DNA from: Alphaproteobacteria bacterium UBA998
GTDB taxonomy: Bacteria > Pseudomonadota > Alphaproteobacteria > Rickettsiales > UBA998
Direction of reading: 5' to 3'
DNA: 64,000 nucleotides
Assembly (NCBI GenBank): GCA_002291925.1
Contig: DBAY01000065.1
Coordinates: 11,460-75,459 of the forward strand
The notes under the pieces were generated by a model. The model was given only the letters and a program-made list of their open reading frames with translations. It searched no databases and had not been told where the DNA came from. Of this stretch, positions 1-9,264 are shown piece after piece (position 1 is the first letter of the stretch; the number at the start of each line of letters is the position of its first letter). A program made the translations under genes and the position numbers.

Positions 1-1
1 G

Positions 2-2548
2 CAGAAAGGCATCGACGTTTTCATCAAGTCGGTCGATCGCCTGGTGGAGCAGGGCTGGAACATCGTCGTCGCCGGTATGGGTGATCCGGAGCTGGAGTAT
101 GAGCTGCAAAACGCTGAAGCGAAGCATCCCAAGAACGTCAAGTTTCTGAGAGGCTATTCGGAACAGGCGCGGACGCACAAGATCATTGCCGGCAGTGATG
201 CCTTCGCCATTCCCAGCCGCTATGAACCCTGCGGTATTACCCAGCTTCAGTCCATGGCGGTTGGCACGTTGCCGATTGCCACGAAAACGGGCGGCCTGAG
301 AGATACCATCAAGCAGCACGAAACGGGATTCCTGTTTGATCCGGTCATGACGTCCAAGGGGCCGTCCGTACGCTCTGAGGACTTTGTTGCGGCGGCCAAA
401 CGCGCGATTGATACCTACACCAACCATCCGGATGAATGGCACAAGATGAAGGTCCAGGCCATGCGTCAGGATTTTTCATGGACCGCCAGCGCCGAGAAGT
501 ACGATCAACTCTACGGGGCCTCCCTTGCGAAGGCCAGAGATGCACAAAAGGACGCAAATAGACCTGCATCTTCTTGGGGTGAGAGATTTCTTGCTCATAA
601 GAGAAAGAATTACCCCAATAAGCATCATGTTCGCGGATTGGCCTGCTACAATCTGTATCCCCGTAATTATACCTCCCTCTCGCACATGGCCGAGGACATC
701 CCGCGTATTGCAGGGCTGGGTTTCAACGCGGTGTGGATCAATCCGCTCTGCGAGGTCGGTAATGTGGCACAACCCGACTGGGAAGCGTTTAATCGCAATC
801 AGGCTAGAGCCCATGGGAAGGCGCCGCTTCCTGATCCGAAAAAGGATTCGAAGAAAACTCGCAGCCTTTACGCTACCTACGACGCATTTGAGATCAACCC
901 CGAGTTTGCCGATGACAAAAACAATCCTACGAACAATGAGAATAATCTCTCTTCGTTGAAGAAACTTACAAAAACGATTGCCGCCAAGGGCATGATCCCG
1001 ATGTGCGACATCGCTTTCTCGCATATGTCCCTTGATTCGCCGATGGTGAAAGATGGGATTCTGACACTGTCAGGGGGTAAAAAGGTTAACTCTTACTCCT
1101 GGTTCAAGCGTTACAAGAACGGTGCGATGGCAAACCAGCCAATGCGTCAAGGTGTCGACAGCAATGGCCTGATTGAGCAAGACCAAGAAAATCCAGGTGA
1201 ACCCAATAGAAAGATGGTGTGGGCGGACATCGCGTTGTTCGATTACGATAATCCAAAAGTGCGCCAAGAGATTATTGACGAGTTCTGGAAACCCTACATG
1301 GATTTTCTGATCGACCAGGGCTTTGAGGGAATTCGCGTGGACTCCGTTGCCCAGAATCATCCAGATGTGTTGGATGAGGTGCTGGGCTATTTCAAGCAGA
1401 AGCTCTCTGAAAAGACTAATAAGCGTATTCTGCCGCAGGACGTTGTCATTCTCGGTGAAACACTCGGCCAGAACATTGAGAACTATGCCGAGAAAACCAA
1501 TGAGATTACTCACAGTTACAGCAGTACGTACTGGATGCCTACCAATGGCATCGAGAGCGATGGGAGTGTTTTGCCTAGGAGCGGACGTGTACCCTGCCAG
1601 AAATTCTGGGAGGAGCACCGGTTGCTGAATCACAACCCCGCGACGGACGAAATGGGTAATCTGCATATGAATTTGAATACGGAGCCCAGTCCTTCAGGCC
1701 TTCGTACCAACAGGAAAAGCCTTGTTGGCGGGCCGGTGGGCAATGCGGGATCGGTGGATGAGCCAAATATCGTTGACCATTTTGTCATGGAACCCGACAA
1801 ATACACGGTTTCGCGCAGCGAATTTGAGGCACCCGGAAACCACAAGGCATTTCTTGATTTTGAGAAAGGACAGGTTTTGCTACCAGGTAATCCGCCTCGC
1901 GTTGTGACCAACGACCATCCGCTCAACCATTTCAATTGCGACGCGGCAGAAACCGCGTTGCGCGAGAAAATGGCGCAAAGCATGCTGCTTGCCCCGGGTG
2001 GCCATTTTCTGTTCGGGGGGGATGAATTCATGCAGGTCGGCCCCCGCTCGGTGTTTGCCGAACATTGCAAGGCACAGAAAATTCCAGGGGTCGATCTCAG
2101 CGATTATGTGCGCGACATCAACCGTATTGTGAGGCGCCTCTCCGCCCCCCACCTTGGGTACTGGGCCGTCCGGCAGTCCGTGGATCGCGATGACAATCTT
2201 GTGGTGATCGAACGCCACCAGACGGAAGGCTACAAGGGTGTGACGGACGTAATCCTCATGTCGACGGAGCCAGGCACGGTTAAGAAGAAAGTCCTCGACG
2301 AAGCGGAGTTGGAGAAGATCGCCAGCGAAATTAGTGTCGAGAAGAAGAAGAAATTGGGCGAAACCTTCCCAACCCACCCCACGGTGATGGAGTTGGCGAA
2401 AGCGATTTACCTCATGAAAAACGCTGATGAGTCGCACGAGCCAGACCGGTTTCGCGTGCATTGCGACAGCCGCATTGAGCTAAGTCGTGCACTGGAGCAG
2501 AAAGTCCGTCGTGAACTGAGCATTGATCAGACACGGCAGGTAGCCTGA
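2..2548 (+). CDS. Glycogen synthase (GT5) C-terminal part fused to a GH13 alpha-amylase-like domain; 5' end outside window
   Basis: The frame is open from base 2, so the N-terminal half, including the KTGGL-type ADP-glucose site, lies outside the window. Codons to about base 500 match the C-terminal Rossmann domain of GlgA-type starch/glycogen synthases: QKGIDVF, PSRYEPCGITQL with the catalytic Glu in EPCG, and TGGLRDT. From about base 630 a GH13 barrel follows: RGLACYNLYPRNY, region I CDIAFSH, region II GIRVDSV (nucleophile Asp), region III GETLG (acid/base Glu). Region IV reads TNDHPLN, not the usual NHD order, so the third catalytic Asp is uncertain. Joining a glucan-building and a glucan-cleaving or transferring domain suggests a role in storage polysaccharide turnover. 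The GH13 specificity cannot be told from sequence. The gene ends at a strong terminator. Confidence 0.85.
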   Translation, partial: QKGIDVFIKSVDRLVEQGWNIVVAGMGDPELEYELQNAEAKHPKNVKFLRGYSEQARTHKIIAGSDAFAIPSRYEPCGITQLQSMAVGTLPIATKTGGLRDTIKQHETGFLFDPVMTSKGPSVRSEDFVAAAKRAIDTYTNHPDEWHKMKVQAMRQDFSWTASAEKYDQLYGASLAKARDAQKDANRPASSWGERFLAHKRKNYPNKHHVRGLACYNLYPRNYTSLSHMAEDIPRIAGLGFNAVWINPLCEVGNVAQPDWEAFNRNQARAHGKAPLPDPKKDSKKTRSLYATYDAFEINPEFADDKNNPTNNENNLSSLKKLTKTIAAKGMIPMCDIAFSHMSLDSPMVKDGILTLSGGKKVNSYSWFKRYKNGAMANQPMRQGVDSNGLIEQDQENPGEPNRKMVWADIALFDYDNPKVRQEIIDEFWKPYMDFLIDQGFEGIRVDSVAQNHPDVLDEVLGYFKQKLSEKTNKRILPQDVVILGETLGQNIENYAEKTNEITHSYSSTYWMPTNGIESDGSVLPRSGRVPCQKFWEEHRLLNHNPATDEMGNLHMNLNTEPSPSGLRTNRKSLVGGPVGNAGSVDEPNIVDHFVMEPDKYTVSRSEFEAPGNHKAFLDFEKGQVLLPGNPPRVVTNDHPLNHFNCDAAETALREKMAQSMLLAPGGHFLFGGDEFMQVGPRSVFAEHCKAQKIPGVDLSDYVRDINRIVRRLSAPHLGYWAVRQSVDRDDNLVVIERHQTEGYKGVTDVILMSTEPGTVKKKVLDEAELEKIASEISVEKKKKLGETFPTHPTVMELAKAIYLMKNADESHEPDRFRVHCDSRIELSRALEQKVRRELSIDQTRQVA

Positions 2549-2560
2549 TCGCGCGAAACA

Positions 2561-2596
2561 AAAAGGGGCGACGCTCACCAGCGTCGCCCCTTTTTT
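2561..2596. terminator. Bidirectional Rho-independent terminator
   Basis: A perfect stem (AAAAAGGGGCGACGCT with its complement, loop about 4 nt) is flanked by A and T runs on both sides. It can therefore stop the GT5-GH13 gene on the plus strand and the convergent orphan gene on the minus strand. Confidence 0.9.
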
Positions 2597-2629
2597 ATGT
2601 TTGGTTGCGGGCGAAAGCGCCTTGTTTTA

Positions 2630-4402
2630 TCAACCAGCAGCGCGCACAGGCTCGCTGGCGGCAACGGCACGCGTTTCCATTGGCTGGGCGGCTCCCACCA
2701 CAGTGCCGGGTACTTCAGGCGCAGCGAACGCCGCAGAGGAAGCGACCTGGGCCTCAGGCACCGGCGTTTCCATGCCTTTCATCACGGCAGCCCAGGGGCT
2801 TTTGCTGATCGCGTCGATCTTGGCGTGGATACGCTTGGCCAGATCGTCGGAGCGCACATGGACAAAATCCTTGGACGCCGAGAGGTATTCGGCGGATTTT
2901 TGAATGGCGGCCTCGCGCTGCTCAGGCGCGATTTCCAGCACCATGGTGGCAACCTGCGCCGCCAGTTCGCTGTATTTCTGGTCCGGCGTGGCCTCGCGGT
3001 TTTTCAACGCCACGGCCTGGAAGGCGCTGGAGAGCGTCCAAGCACCGGCCTTCACCGCCGCCAGAATCCAGCCGCGGGGATATTTCTGTACCTCTTCCAG
3101 TTCCTGCAGGAGCAGTTTTCGCTCGGCCAGCAAGCCCTTGAGGGCTTCGTTATGCCTGACCGTCGATTCGATGGTTTTGACTTTCGAAAGGCATTCCTCC
3201 ATTGAGGGGATCGAGTGCGAGGCAACAGAAAGTTGCTCCTTCAAAGCCTGGCTGCCCGGAATTTTCTCCAGCATGCCCGTCAGCTTCTTCCAATTTTCGT
3301 CGAGCCGTTGCATATGGCCCGCCTCATGGAGTGCGGCCTCGTATGCCTTTTTCCATGCTTTATGCTCTTTTGAACCCTCCTGCACCCCCTCTGGCATGGG
3401 CGGGAGCGGCACCACATCCTTGCTCTGGCGCTGGAAATACCGCTCGCGAATCTTGTACGCATCGTAGTTGGTGGCAATGTTGTCGAGGAGGAAAATAGAG
3501 CCTTGGAATGCCAGCGGCGCGCGGGAAATCAGATCCTTGGCACTGCCGAGCAAGCCCTTGGGCTTGCCTTCCCGGCGCTGCTTTTCGGCCTCGATCTGCT
3601 CTTTATCCTTCTCATCGACGAACGAGGCGACGCCTGCGCCTGCCAGATTGATCCCGCCATGCGCGGCGCGGCCGAGGCCCATCATGACGCCTTCGCGCTT
3701 GGCGAGGTCATAGCCGGATTTCAGCATCGAGAAATTGCCGCCGACGCCGATCAGGTTGGCTGCCAGAATCGAATTCGCCCTGAACGCATCATGCCCTTTT
3801 TGCAGCATATTGCGCTGCCGGTAGGCCTCGAGGGGCGTCAGGCTGCTTGATGCTGAGAACGCAAGGCCCTCATGGGCCAGATGCTCGCGCAGGCCCGCGC
3901 AAAGCTTGGCGATTTTCTCTTCGTGGCCGCTGCCATAGACCGCAAGGATGCCCGCCGATGTGCCGTACTGGATACCGGCCATGACGCGCTCTTTCTCGTG
4001 CGCAATCTGGCCCGAGCGAATAAGCGCTGCGTGACCCAGCATGCCGAGCGCACCGGCGATATTGGTGCCATTTTCACGAATTTTCTGAAAAATTCCACCT
4101 TTTTTGCCCTCTTCATTGACGATTTCCTTCTGCCCGGGGCCGTGGGTGAGGGATTGACGCGACAGTGTGGCAAGCAGAGATTCTTCACTGCCATAGCCCA
4201 CCACTTTCAGGACCGTGCTGTCGCCCTTGGTATCCAGATAGCTTGAAATACCATTGTCGCTCAATGATTTGCGCAGATCGGCCAGCTGTTCCGGCCGAGC
4301 GCTGGCAGATACGTGGATGGCCGCTTCGGGATTGCCGCTGAGATTGGTTGAGAAATCCAGGGCGTTTATCGCGGAATCTTGCCATGTGTAGCGTGAAATC
4401 AT
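2630..4402 (-). CDS. Conserved-looking hypothetical protein, 590 aa, with hydrophobic segments
   Basis: I do not recognise the family. The ATG at 4402 (MISRYTWQDS) is preferred over an upstream in-frame start at 4465 because AAGG lies about 8 nt before it. Residues 1-80 look like a small alpha/beta domain. The middle carries glycine-rich hydrophobic stretches (around GALGMLGHAALI, GTSAGILAVYG, GGINLAGAGVASF) that could be membrane or membrane-active segments. They are followed by a charged helical region with coiled-coil character and an Ala/Pro/Val-rich tail. There is no signal peptide. The gene is monocistronic, convergent with the glycogen synthase fusion and divergent from the alpha-glucosidase. 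Nothing supports a specific function. Confidence 0.75.
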   Translation of the reverse strand: MISRYTWQDSAINALDFSTNLSGNPEAAIHVSASARPEQLADLRKSLSDNGISSYLDTKGDSTVLKVVGYGSEESLLATLSRQSLTHGPGQKEIVNEEGKKGGIFQKIRENGTNIAGALGMLGHAALIRSGQIAHEKERVMAGIQYGTSAGILAVYGSGHEEKIAKLCAGLREHLAHEGLAFSASSSLTPLEAYRQRNMLQKGHDAFRANSILAANLIGVGGNFSMLKSGYDLAKREGVMMGLGRAAHGGINLAGAGVASFVDEKDKEQIEAEKQRREGKPKGLLGSAKDLISRAPLAFQGSIFLLDNIATNYDAYKIRERYFQRQSKDVVPLPPMPEGVQEGSKEHKAWKKAYEAALHEAGHMQRLDENWKKLTGMLEKIPGSQALKEQLSVASHSIPSMEECLSKVKTIESTVRHNEALKGLLAERKLLLQELEEVQKYPRGWILAAVKAGAWTLSSAFQAVALKNREATPDQKYSELAAQVATMVLEIAPEQREAAIQKSAEYLSASKDFVHVRSDDLAKRIHAKIDAISKSPWAAVMKGMETPVPEAQVASSAAFAAPEVPGTVVGAAQPMETRAVAASEPVRAAG

Positions 4403-4508
4403 TGTCAAAACCTTATATTCTTTGAGCTTTCTGTATACCACCCGTCTGTGAAAGTTTAATGACAAAGGCCTTGGTTTCTCGTAAAAAATCCCATCCTCTG
4501 AATGCTAG

Positions 4509-4523
4509 TTAACAAATCGTTAA
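4509..4523. promoter_or_regulatory. Possible CtrA box (TTAA-N7-TTAA)
   Basis: TTAA, seven bases and TTAA occur in the divergent intergenic region, about 30 bp before the alpha-glucosidase start. This fits the alphaproteobacterial CtrA consensus exactly, and a DivL-like kinase of the CtrA pathway is encoded in the same window. A single match in an AT-rich gap can arise by chance. Confidence 0.3.
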
Positions 4524-4552
4524 GACATTGAAAGGCGATGGAAAGTAGGCTT

Positions 4553-6169
4553 ATGATGAACGAATGGTGGCGCGGTGGGGTGATTTATCAGGTCTATCCG
4601 CGCAGCTTTCTGGATACGAATGGCGACGGCATCGGCGACCTCAATGGCGTGACGCAAAAGCTCGATTACATCGCCTCGCTGGGGGTGGATGCCGTCTGGA
4701 TTTCGCCCTTTTTCGCCTCTCCCATGAAGGATTTTGGCTATGACGTCTCCGATTACCGCGATATTGCGCCGATGTTCGGCACGCTGGCGGATTTCGATGC
4801 GCTGATCGCCAAGGCGCGCGCGCTCGGGCTGAAGGTGATGGTCGACCTGGTGCTCAGCCATACCTCCGACCAGCACCCATGGTTTATTGAAAGCCGCAGC
4901 AGCCGCGACAATCCCAAGGCTGACTGGTATGTCTGGGCGGAGCCTAAGAATGACGGAACGCCCCCCAATAACTGGCTGTCCGTCTTCGGTGGCAGCGCGT
5001 GGGAATGGGACACCAAGCGGCGCCAGTATTACCTGCACAATTTCCTGAGCTATCAACCCGACCTGAACTACCATAATCCGGAAGTGCGCGCCGCCATTCT
5101 CGATGCTGCGAAATTCTGGCTGGATCGCGGTGTGCAGGGATTCCGCCTCGATGCGGTGAACTTCTGCTTCCACGACAAGAACTTGCGAGATAACCCGCCG
5201 CATGATGGGCCTTGCCAGGAGAACGTACCGGAATCCAATCCTTATGCCATGCAGAAGCATTTGTACGATATCACCCAGCCAGAGAATCTAAGTTTGCTCG
5301 AGGATTTCCGGCGCCTGCTGGATCAGTATCCCGGCGCTGCGGCGGTTGGCGAGGTAGGCGCGGCCGATACGCATCTGCTCATACCGCAATACACGGTGGC
5401 CAATCGTCGCCTGCACATGGTCTACACCTTCCGCTTTCTCAACGATAATTTTAGCCCAGCCTATTTCCGCGAGTATATCGAACAGCTGGAAGAGCATCTG
5501 GCGGATGGCTGGGCGTGTTTTGCGTTCAGCAACCACGATGTGAAACGTGCCGTCCAACGCTGGAACGTGCGTCATCCCGACCATCAGGAAGCCTTTGCCG
5601 CCATGCTGCTGGCGTTGCTTGGGTCGCTGCGCGGCTCGCTTTGCATCTATCAGGGCGAGGAGCTCGGGCTCGAGGAAGCCGACATTCCTTTCGAGAAGCT
5701 TCAAGACCCCTACGGCATACGTTTCTGGCCGGAGTTCAAGGGCCGCGACGGTTGCCGCACCCCCATGCCGTGGCAACACGGCGCCGCGCAGGCGGGCTTC
5801 ACCAGCGGTGAGCCGTGGTTGCCCCTTCCCGAGTCCCACAAGGAACGCGCCGTGGATGTGCAGGAGGCTGACAAGGCTTCGTTGCTGCATCTCTATCGCC
5901 GTTTCCTCGCCTGGCGGCGTTCGCATGCGGCGCTGGTGCTGGGAAGCATCCAGTTCGTGGATGTGCCGGAGGGCATACTCGCCTTCAAGCGGCAAACGGA
6001 AGATGAGCATCTGCTCTGCGTATTCAATCTTAGCCCCGAATCCCGCACCTGCACGCTACAGGATAACGTTGCGCCGCTGACGGATGCACCTGTGCTGCGG
6101 GCGGAGTGGTCCGCGCCCACGCTTACCCTGCCGCCCTACGGCGTGTTCTTCGGCCATCTGGGACGCTGA
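4553..6169 (+). CDS. GH13 alpha-glucosidase
   Basis: Retaining alpha-glucosidase of the oligo-1,6-glucosidase/AglA type, hydrolysing the non-reducing end of maltose, isomaltose or similar oligosaccharides. It opens with WWRGGVIYQVYPRSF and the DTNGDGIGDL calcium-loop signature. The catalytic set is visible: nucleophile Asp in GFRLDAVNF, acid/base Glu in VGEVG, third Asp in FSNHDVKR. The length (about 538 aa) is normal. GGAAAGTAGG precedes two adjacent ATGs at 4553 and 4556; either may be used. No signal peptide is seen, so it is probably cytoplasmic. It ends 7 bp from the convergent sugar transporter gene, which fits uptake followed by cleavage of an alpha-glucoside. Confidence 0.92.
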   Translation: MMNEWWRGGVIYQVYPRSFLDTNGDGIGDLNGVTQKLDYIASLGVDAVWISPFFASPMKDFGYDVSDYRDIAPMFGTLADFDALIAKARALGLKVMVDLVLSHTSDQHPWFIESRSSRDNPKADWYVWAEPKNDGTPPNNWLSVFGGSAWEWDTKRRQYYLHNFLSYQPDLNYHNPEVRAAILDAAKFWLDRGVQGFRLDAVNFCFHDKNLRDNPPHDGPCQENVPESNPYAMQKHLYDITQPENLSLLEDFRRLLDQYPGAAAVGEVGAADTHLLIPQYTVANRRLHMVYTFRFLNDNFSPAYFREYIEQLEEHLADGWACFAFSNHDVKRAVQRWNVRHPDHQEAFAAMLLALLGSLRGSLCIYQGEELGLEEADIPFEKLQDPYGIRFWPEFKGRDGCRTPMPWQHGAAQAGFTSGEPWLPLPESHKERAVDVQEADKASLLHLYRRFLAWRRSHAALVLGSIQFVDVPEGILAFKRQTEDEHLLCVFNLSPESRTCTLQDNVAPLTDAPVLRAEWSAPTLTLPPYGVFFGHLGR

Positions 6170-6176
6170 AACCGCC

Positions 6177-7511
6177 TCAGTGCGACGGCGCGCTGACGGC
6201 CTCGCTGGCACTGGAAGTGCCCTCTATCCGGCAGGCGAGCAAAGCGGCGACGAGCACGCTGGCGGCCCCGCAGGCCAGCACGCGATGTGGCTGCCCACCA
6301 AACACGTGATCCAGCAACAGTCCAGCCCCCAGTGCCACGATGACTTGCGGAATCACGATAAACAGGTTGAAGATGCCCATGAACACCCCCGTCTTACCGG
6401 GGGGCAGGGCATCGGCCAGCATTGCGTAGGGCATGGCGAGGATGGACGCCCAGGCAATGCCGATGCCAGCCATGCTGAGGATCAGCATCTGTGGGTTGGT
6501 AATGAAGGATGCCCCCAGCAGCCCGGCACCGCCCAGCACAAGGCTCACGACATGGATTCTGCGCGCGCTGACGCGGCGGGTGAGGGGGATGAAGGCCAGC
6601 GCGGCGGCCAGCGCCACGCCGTTATAGACGGAGAAGCACACGCCGCCCCATTCCGCCGCCTGCAGATATTCCGGGGTGTTCGCTTCCAGCGCGTGGAACG
6701 CATTGCGCGCGATGGTCGGGGTGAAATATGTCCACATGCTGAACAACCCGGCCCAAGTGAATAGCTGCACCCACGCCAGCTGCCGCATACGCTGGGGCAT
6801 CGCGGAGAGATTGCCCAGAATCTCCAGCGCCCCTTTGCGCAAATCTATCCAGAGCGATCCCTTGGCATGGCTGGCAGACGGAAGCTGCTCTGGCGGCTGC
6901 TCCTGCGTTCCGCGCACCGTCACCAGCACGCACGCTACCATGACGAGCGCGCCGATATAGAAGGACCAGGTGACGGAGGCAGGAATATGGCCCGCGGCGC
7001 CCGCATCGTCCGTCACCCCGAAGAAATGGGTCAGAATCCACGGCATGGCCGAGGAGAGCACCGCGCCGATTCCTATCAGCACGGTTTGCACGGTGAAACC
7101 CAGTGTGCGCTGCGCTTTTGGCAGCATGTCCGATACAAAACTGCGGAATGGCTGCATGGAGACGTTGATCGCCCCATCGAGCACCCACAGAAGCATCACC
7201 GCCATCCACAAGGCGGAGGCATTGGGCATGGCCAGCAAGGCCAGCGAGGAGAGGAGGGTGCCAAAGAGGATATAAGGTTTGCGCCGTCCGAACCGGTTCC
7301 AGGTGCGGTCGCTCATATGGCCTACAATCGGGTGGACGAGCAGCCCGGTAAGCGGGGCGGCAATCCAGAGGATGGCGAGCTCACTCTCCTTGGCGCCGAG
7401 CATGGTGTAGATGGCCGACATGTTCGCCATCTGCAGGCCCCAGCCGAACTGGATGCCCATGAATCCGAAACTGATAATCCAGACGTGCCACGCGGATGCT
7501 GATTTCGTCAT
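6177..7511 (-). CDS. MFS-type sugar (maltose/alpha-glucoside) transporter
   Basis: Polytopic inner-membrane protein of about 444 aa with roughly 12 hydrophobic segments. The N-terminus (FGFMGIQFGWGLQMANMS) and the GHMSDRTWNRFGRRKPY loop are typical of the SLC45/MalY-like branch of major facilitator sugar:cation symporters. Start ATG 7511 has GGGA about 4 nt upstream; the longer frame from 7550 has no better signal. The tail-to-tail position with the alpha-glucosidase gene supports alpha-glucosides as substrate, but this is inference. Confidence 0.88.
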   Translation of the reverse strand: MTKSASAWHVWIISFGFMGIQFGWGLQMANMSAIYTMLGAKESELAILWIAAPLTGLLVHPIVGHMSDRTWNRFGRRKPYILFGTLLSSLALLAMPNASALWMAVMLLWVLDGAINVSMQPFRSFVSDMLPKAQRTLGFTVQTVLIGIGAVLSSAMPWILTHFFGVTDDAGAAGHIPASVTWSFYIGALVMVACVLVTVRGTQEQPPEQLPSASHAKGSLWIDLRKGALEILGNLSAMPQRMRQLAWVQLFTWAGLFSMWTYFTPTIARNAFHALEANTPEYLQAAEWGGVCFSVYNGVALAAALAFIPLTRRVSARRIHVVSLVLGGAGLLGASFITNPQMLILSMAGIGIAWASILAMPYAMLADALPPGKTGVFMGIFNLFIVIPQVIVALGAGLLLDHVFGGQPHRVLACGAASVLVAALLACRIEGTSSASEAVSAPSH

Positions 7512-7639
7512 CGTTCCCGATCCCTTCGCAAAATAGATGCGGCAAAACATACGGTAACTTATGCATCAGCGTCCAGCGTTTCCCATATGCCGGGGAACAG
7601 GGCGGTTGCGCGGGCATGGTCAGCGTGTTAGCTGAGCCG

Positions 7640-8377
7640 ATGGCCAAAATCCGACTCGATCAGTTGCTCGTGGAGCGCGGTATGGTGCCGACGCGCACCA
7701 AGGCGCAGGCGCTCATCATGGCGGGCAAGGTGATGCTCTGCACGCAGCGCCTCACCAAGCCCGGCCACATGCTGCCGGAGGATGCCGAGATAGTGCTGGA
7801 GGGCGAGGAGCATCCATGGGTGTCGCGCGGGGGCATGAAGCTGGCGCACGCGCTGGCGCATTTTGGGCTGAGCCCCGCAGGAAAAATCTGTCTCGATGTG
7901 GGCTCTTCCACCGGCGGTTTCACGGATGTGCTGCTGCACCATGGCGCCGCGAAAGTATACGCGGTGGATGTGGGCCACGGGCAGCTCGACTGGAAACTGC
8001 GCAACGACCCGCGCGTCGTCTCGCTGGAGAAGACCAATGCGCGCTATCTTACCCACACGCATGTGCCGGAGCCCGTTGACTGGCTGGTCTGTGATGCGAG
8101 CTTCATCAGCCTGAAAACCGTCCTGCCTGCACCGATGACACTTTGTGCGCCGGGGGCGGTGATGGTGACGCTTATCAAACCGCAGTTCGAGGCGGGCAAG
8201 GCGGAGGTGGACAAGGGCGAGGGCGTTATCCGCGCCCCAGCGCTGCATCAGGCCATCTGCGACGATATCCGGCAATGGTTACCCTCGCAGGGCTGGGCGG
8301 TGGACGGCATCGCCGAAAGCCCCATCACCGGGCCGAAGGGGAATAAGGAGTTTCTCCTCGCTGCCCGGCGTTCATAA
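7640..8377 (+). CDS. tlyA: TlyA-family rRNA (cytidine-2'-O)-methyltransferase
   Basis: An S4 RNA-binding domain (RLDQLLVERG, residues 5-65) is followed by an FtsJ-like SAM methyltransferase domain with DVGSSTGGF as the SAM loop and the KDKE-type residues in RGGMKL, VCDASF, LIKPQFE and the C-terminal NKEFL. Members 2'-O-methylate cytidines in 16S and 23S rRNA; some were first described as hemolysins. The start MAKIRLDQ at 7640 gives the family length (245 aa). It has a weak ribosome-binding site, and an in-frame ATG at 7616 is an alternative. The gene is divergent from the transporter, 128 bp away. Confidence 0.92.
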   Translation: MAKIRLDQLLVERGMVPTRTKAQALIMAGKVMLCTQRLTKPGHMLPEDAEIVLEGEEHPWVSRGGMKLAHALAHFGLSPAGKICLDVGSSTGGFTDVLLHHGAAKVYAVDVGHGQLDWKLRNDPRVVSLEKTNARYLTHTHVPEPVDWLVCDASFISLKTVLPAPMTLCAPGAVMVTLIKPQFEAGKAEVDKGEGVIRAPALHQAICDDIRQWLPSQGWAVDGIAESPITGPKGNKEFLLAARRS

Positions 8378-8471
8378 TTCCTGCGCCAGTCATGGCAACT
8401 CCGGCACATAACCGCACCCGTTATCCTATTCAGTCTCGGCGTGGTCCAATGGTATTATCGCCGCAGCAGGC

Positions 8472-8948
8472 TTGCCTTGGCGGGCGGCATTTCCTAATCT
8501 CCCGATATACGTATCATCCGGCGCGGAGCGGCGTTTGCAAGATTTTTCCGAGTGGGTGTTGCTCGAGGCTTTCCGCTCCGTCTGGGTGCCGGGCATGCGC
8601 GAGATCACGCTGCCGGCGATGGTGTGGTTTAATGCCGGCTCCCCGCTGCATTACCTGCCGCTCGCCATGCTGGGGGCCGCGGCGGGGGGCGGGGTCGTTT
8701 ATACGCTAGGCCGGCTGATGGCGAAAGGCTTCGCCCTCATGCGTCCCGGGGGTATCGCCGCCTTGCCGAACAAGAAAATTGCCCGTCTTGGCCGTGTTTT
8801 CGGGCTGCCCGTGCTGGCGCTCTATGCCTTGCTGCCGTTAGGGCATTTGCTGCTTTTCGGTGCAGGCTTCCTGAAGTTGCCGCCATGGCTTGTACTGCTG
8901 GCCGCGGCGCTGGGGCGTGGCCTTTACTACTTTTTACGCGGGTATTGA
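8472..8948 (+). CDS. Small membrane protein, possibly VTT/DedA-related
   Basis: A frame of at most 158 aa with two or three hydrophobic segments: LPLAMLGAAAGGGVVYTLG, then GLPVLALYALLPLGHLLLFGAGF. The glycine-rich first segment ending in LGR recalls VTT/SNARE-associated (DedA, YqaA) proteins, but the full motif is absent and the assignment is weak. The start is unclear: TTG 8472 opens the frame, while a TTG about 64 bp further in has GGAG upstream and would remove a non-hydrophobic leader. It follows tlyA by about 90 bp. Confidence 0.55.
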   Translation: MPWRAAFPNLPIYVSSGAERRLQDFSEWVLLEAFRSVWVPGMREITLPAMVWFNAGSPLHYLPLAMLGAAAGGGVVYTLGRLMAKGFALMRPGGIAALPNKKIARLGRVFGLPVLALYALLPLGHLLLFGAGFLKLPPWLVLLAAALGRGLYYFLRGY

Positions 8949-8958
8949 GCGCCTATTT

Positions 8959-9264
8959 TTACGTGCTGCGTAACGGATTCGAATTACGGCCTACCGGATT
9001 TTCAATCCGAGGCATGGGGACGGGTTGCATCGGTTGGCCGGGAGAGGCGGGCTGGGGCGCAAATGGGCCCATGCAAACGCCATGTTCCACGCACAATCTC
9101 CTGAAATCGGGCTGCTCCGGGATTGAACGGGGGTCGATGGTTGTGCCTTGCGAGGGGGCTGCAGGTTGCCCCTGATATTGCGGGGCGTGCTGGTAAACCG
9201 GCGGAGCCAGGTCGTCAGCCTGGGGATTGGAAGGGGTTTGGGATGGGCGGCGGCGGTCGGACAT
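8959..9264 (-). CDS. Hypothetical Pro/Gln-rich protein, 101 aa
   Basis: Not recognised. The N-terminal 50 residues are rich in Pro, Gln and Ser with a basic start (MSDRRRP), probably disordered. The middle (PDFRRLCVEHGVCMGPF) holds two cysteines. Codon third positions look like neighbouring real genes. It is convergent with the membrane protein gene (stop codons about 10 bp apart). About 160 bp of AT-rich DNA separates its start from the next gene and may hold divergent promoters. Confidence 0.5.
   Translation of the reverse strand: MSDRRRPSQTPSNPQADDLAPPVYQHAPQYQGQPAAPSQGTTIDPRSIPEQPDFRRLCVEHGVCMGPFAPQPASPGQPMQPVPMPRIENPVGRNSNPLRST

Noticed and set aside
8963..9020. tRNA-like anticodon arm (CGGATTGAAAATCCG) with a TTCGAAT motif on the minus strand
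   Set aside because: No D-arm, no pairing T-stem around TTCGAAT and no acceptor stem; the bases form codons of the 101-aa frame.
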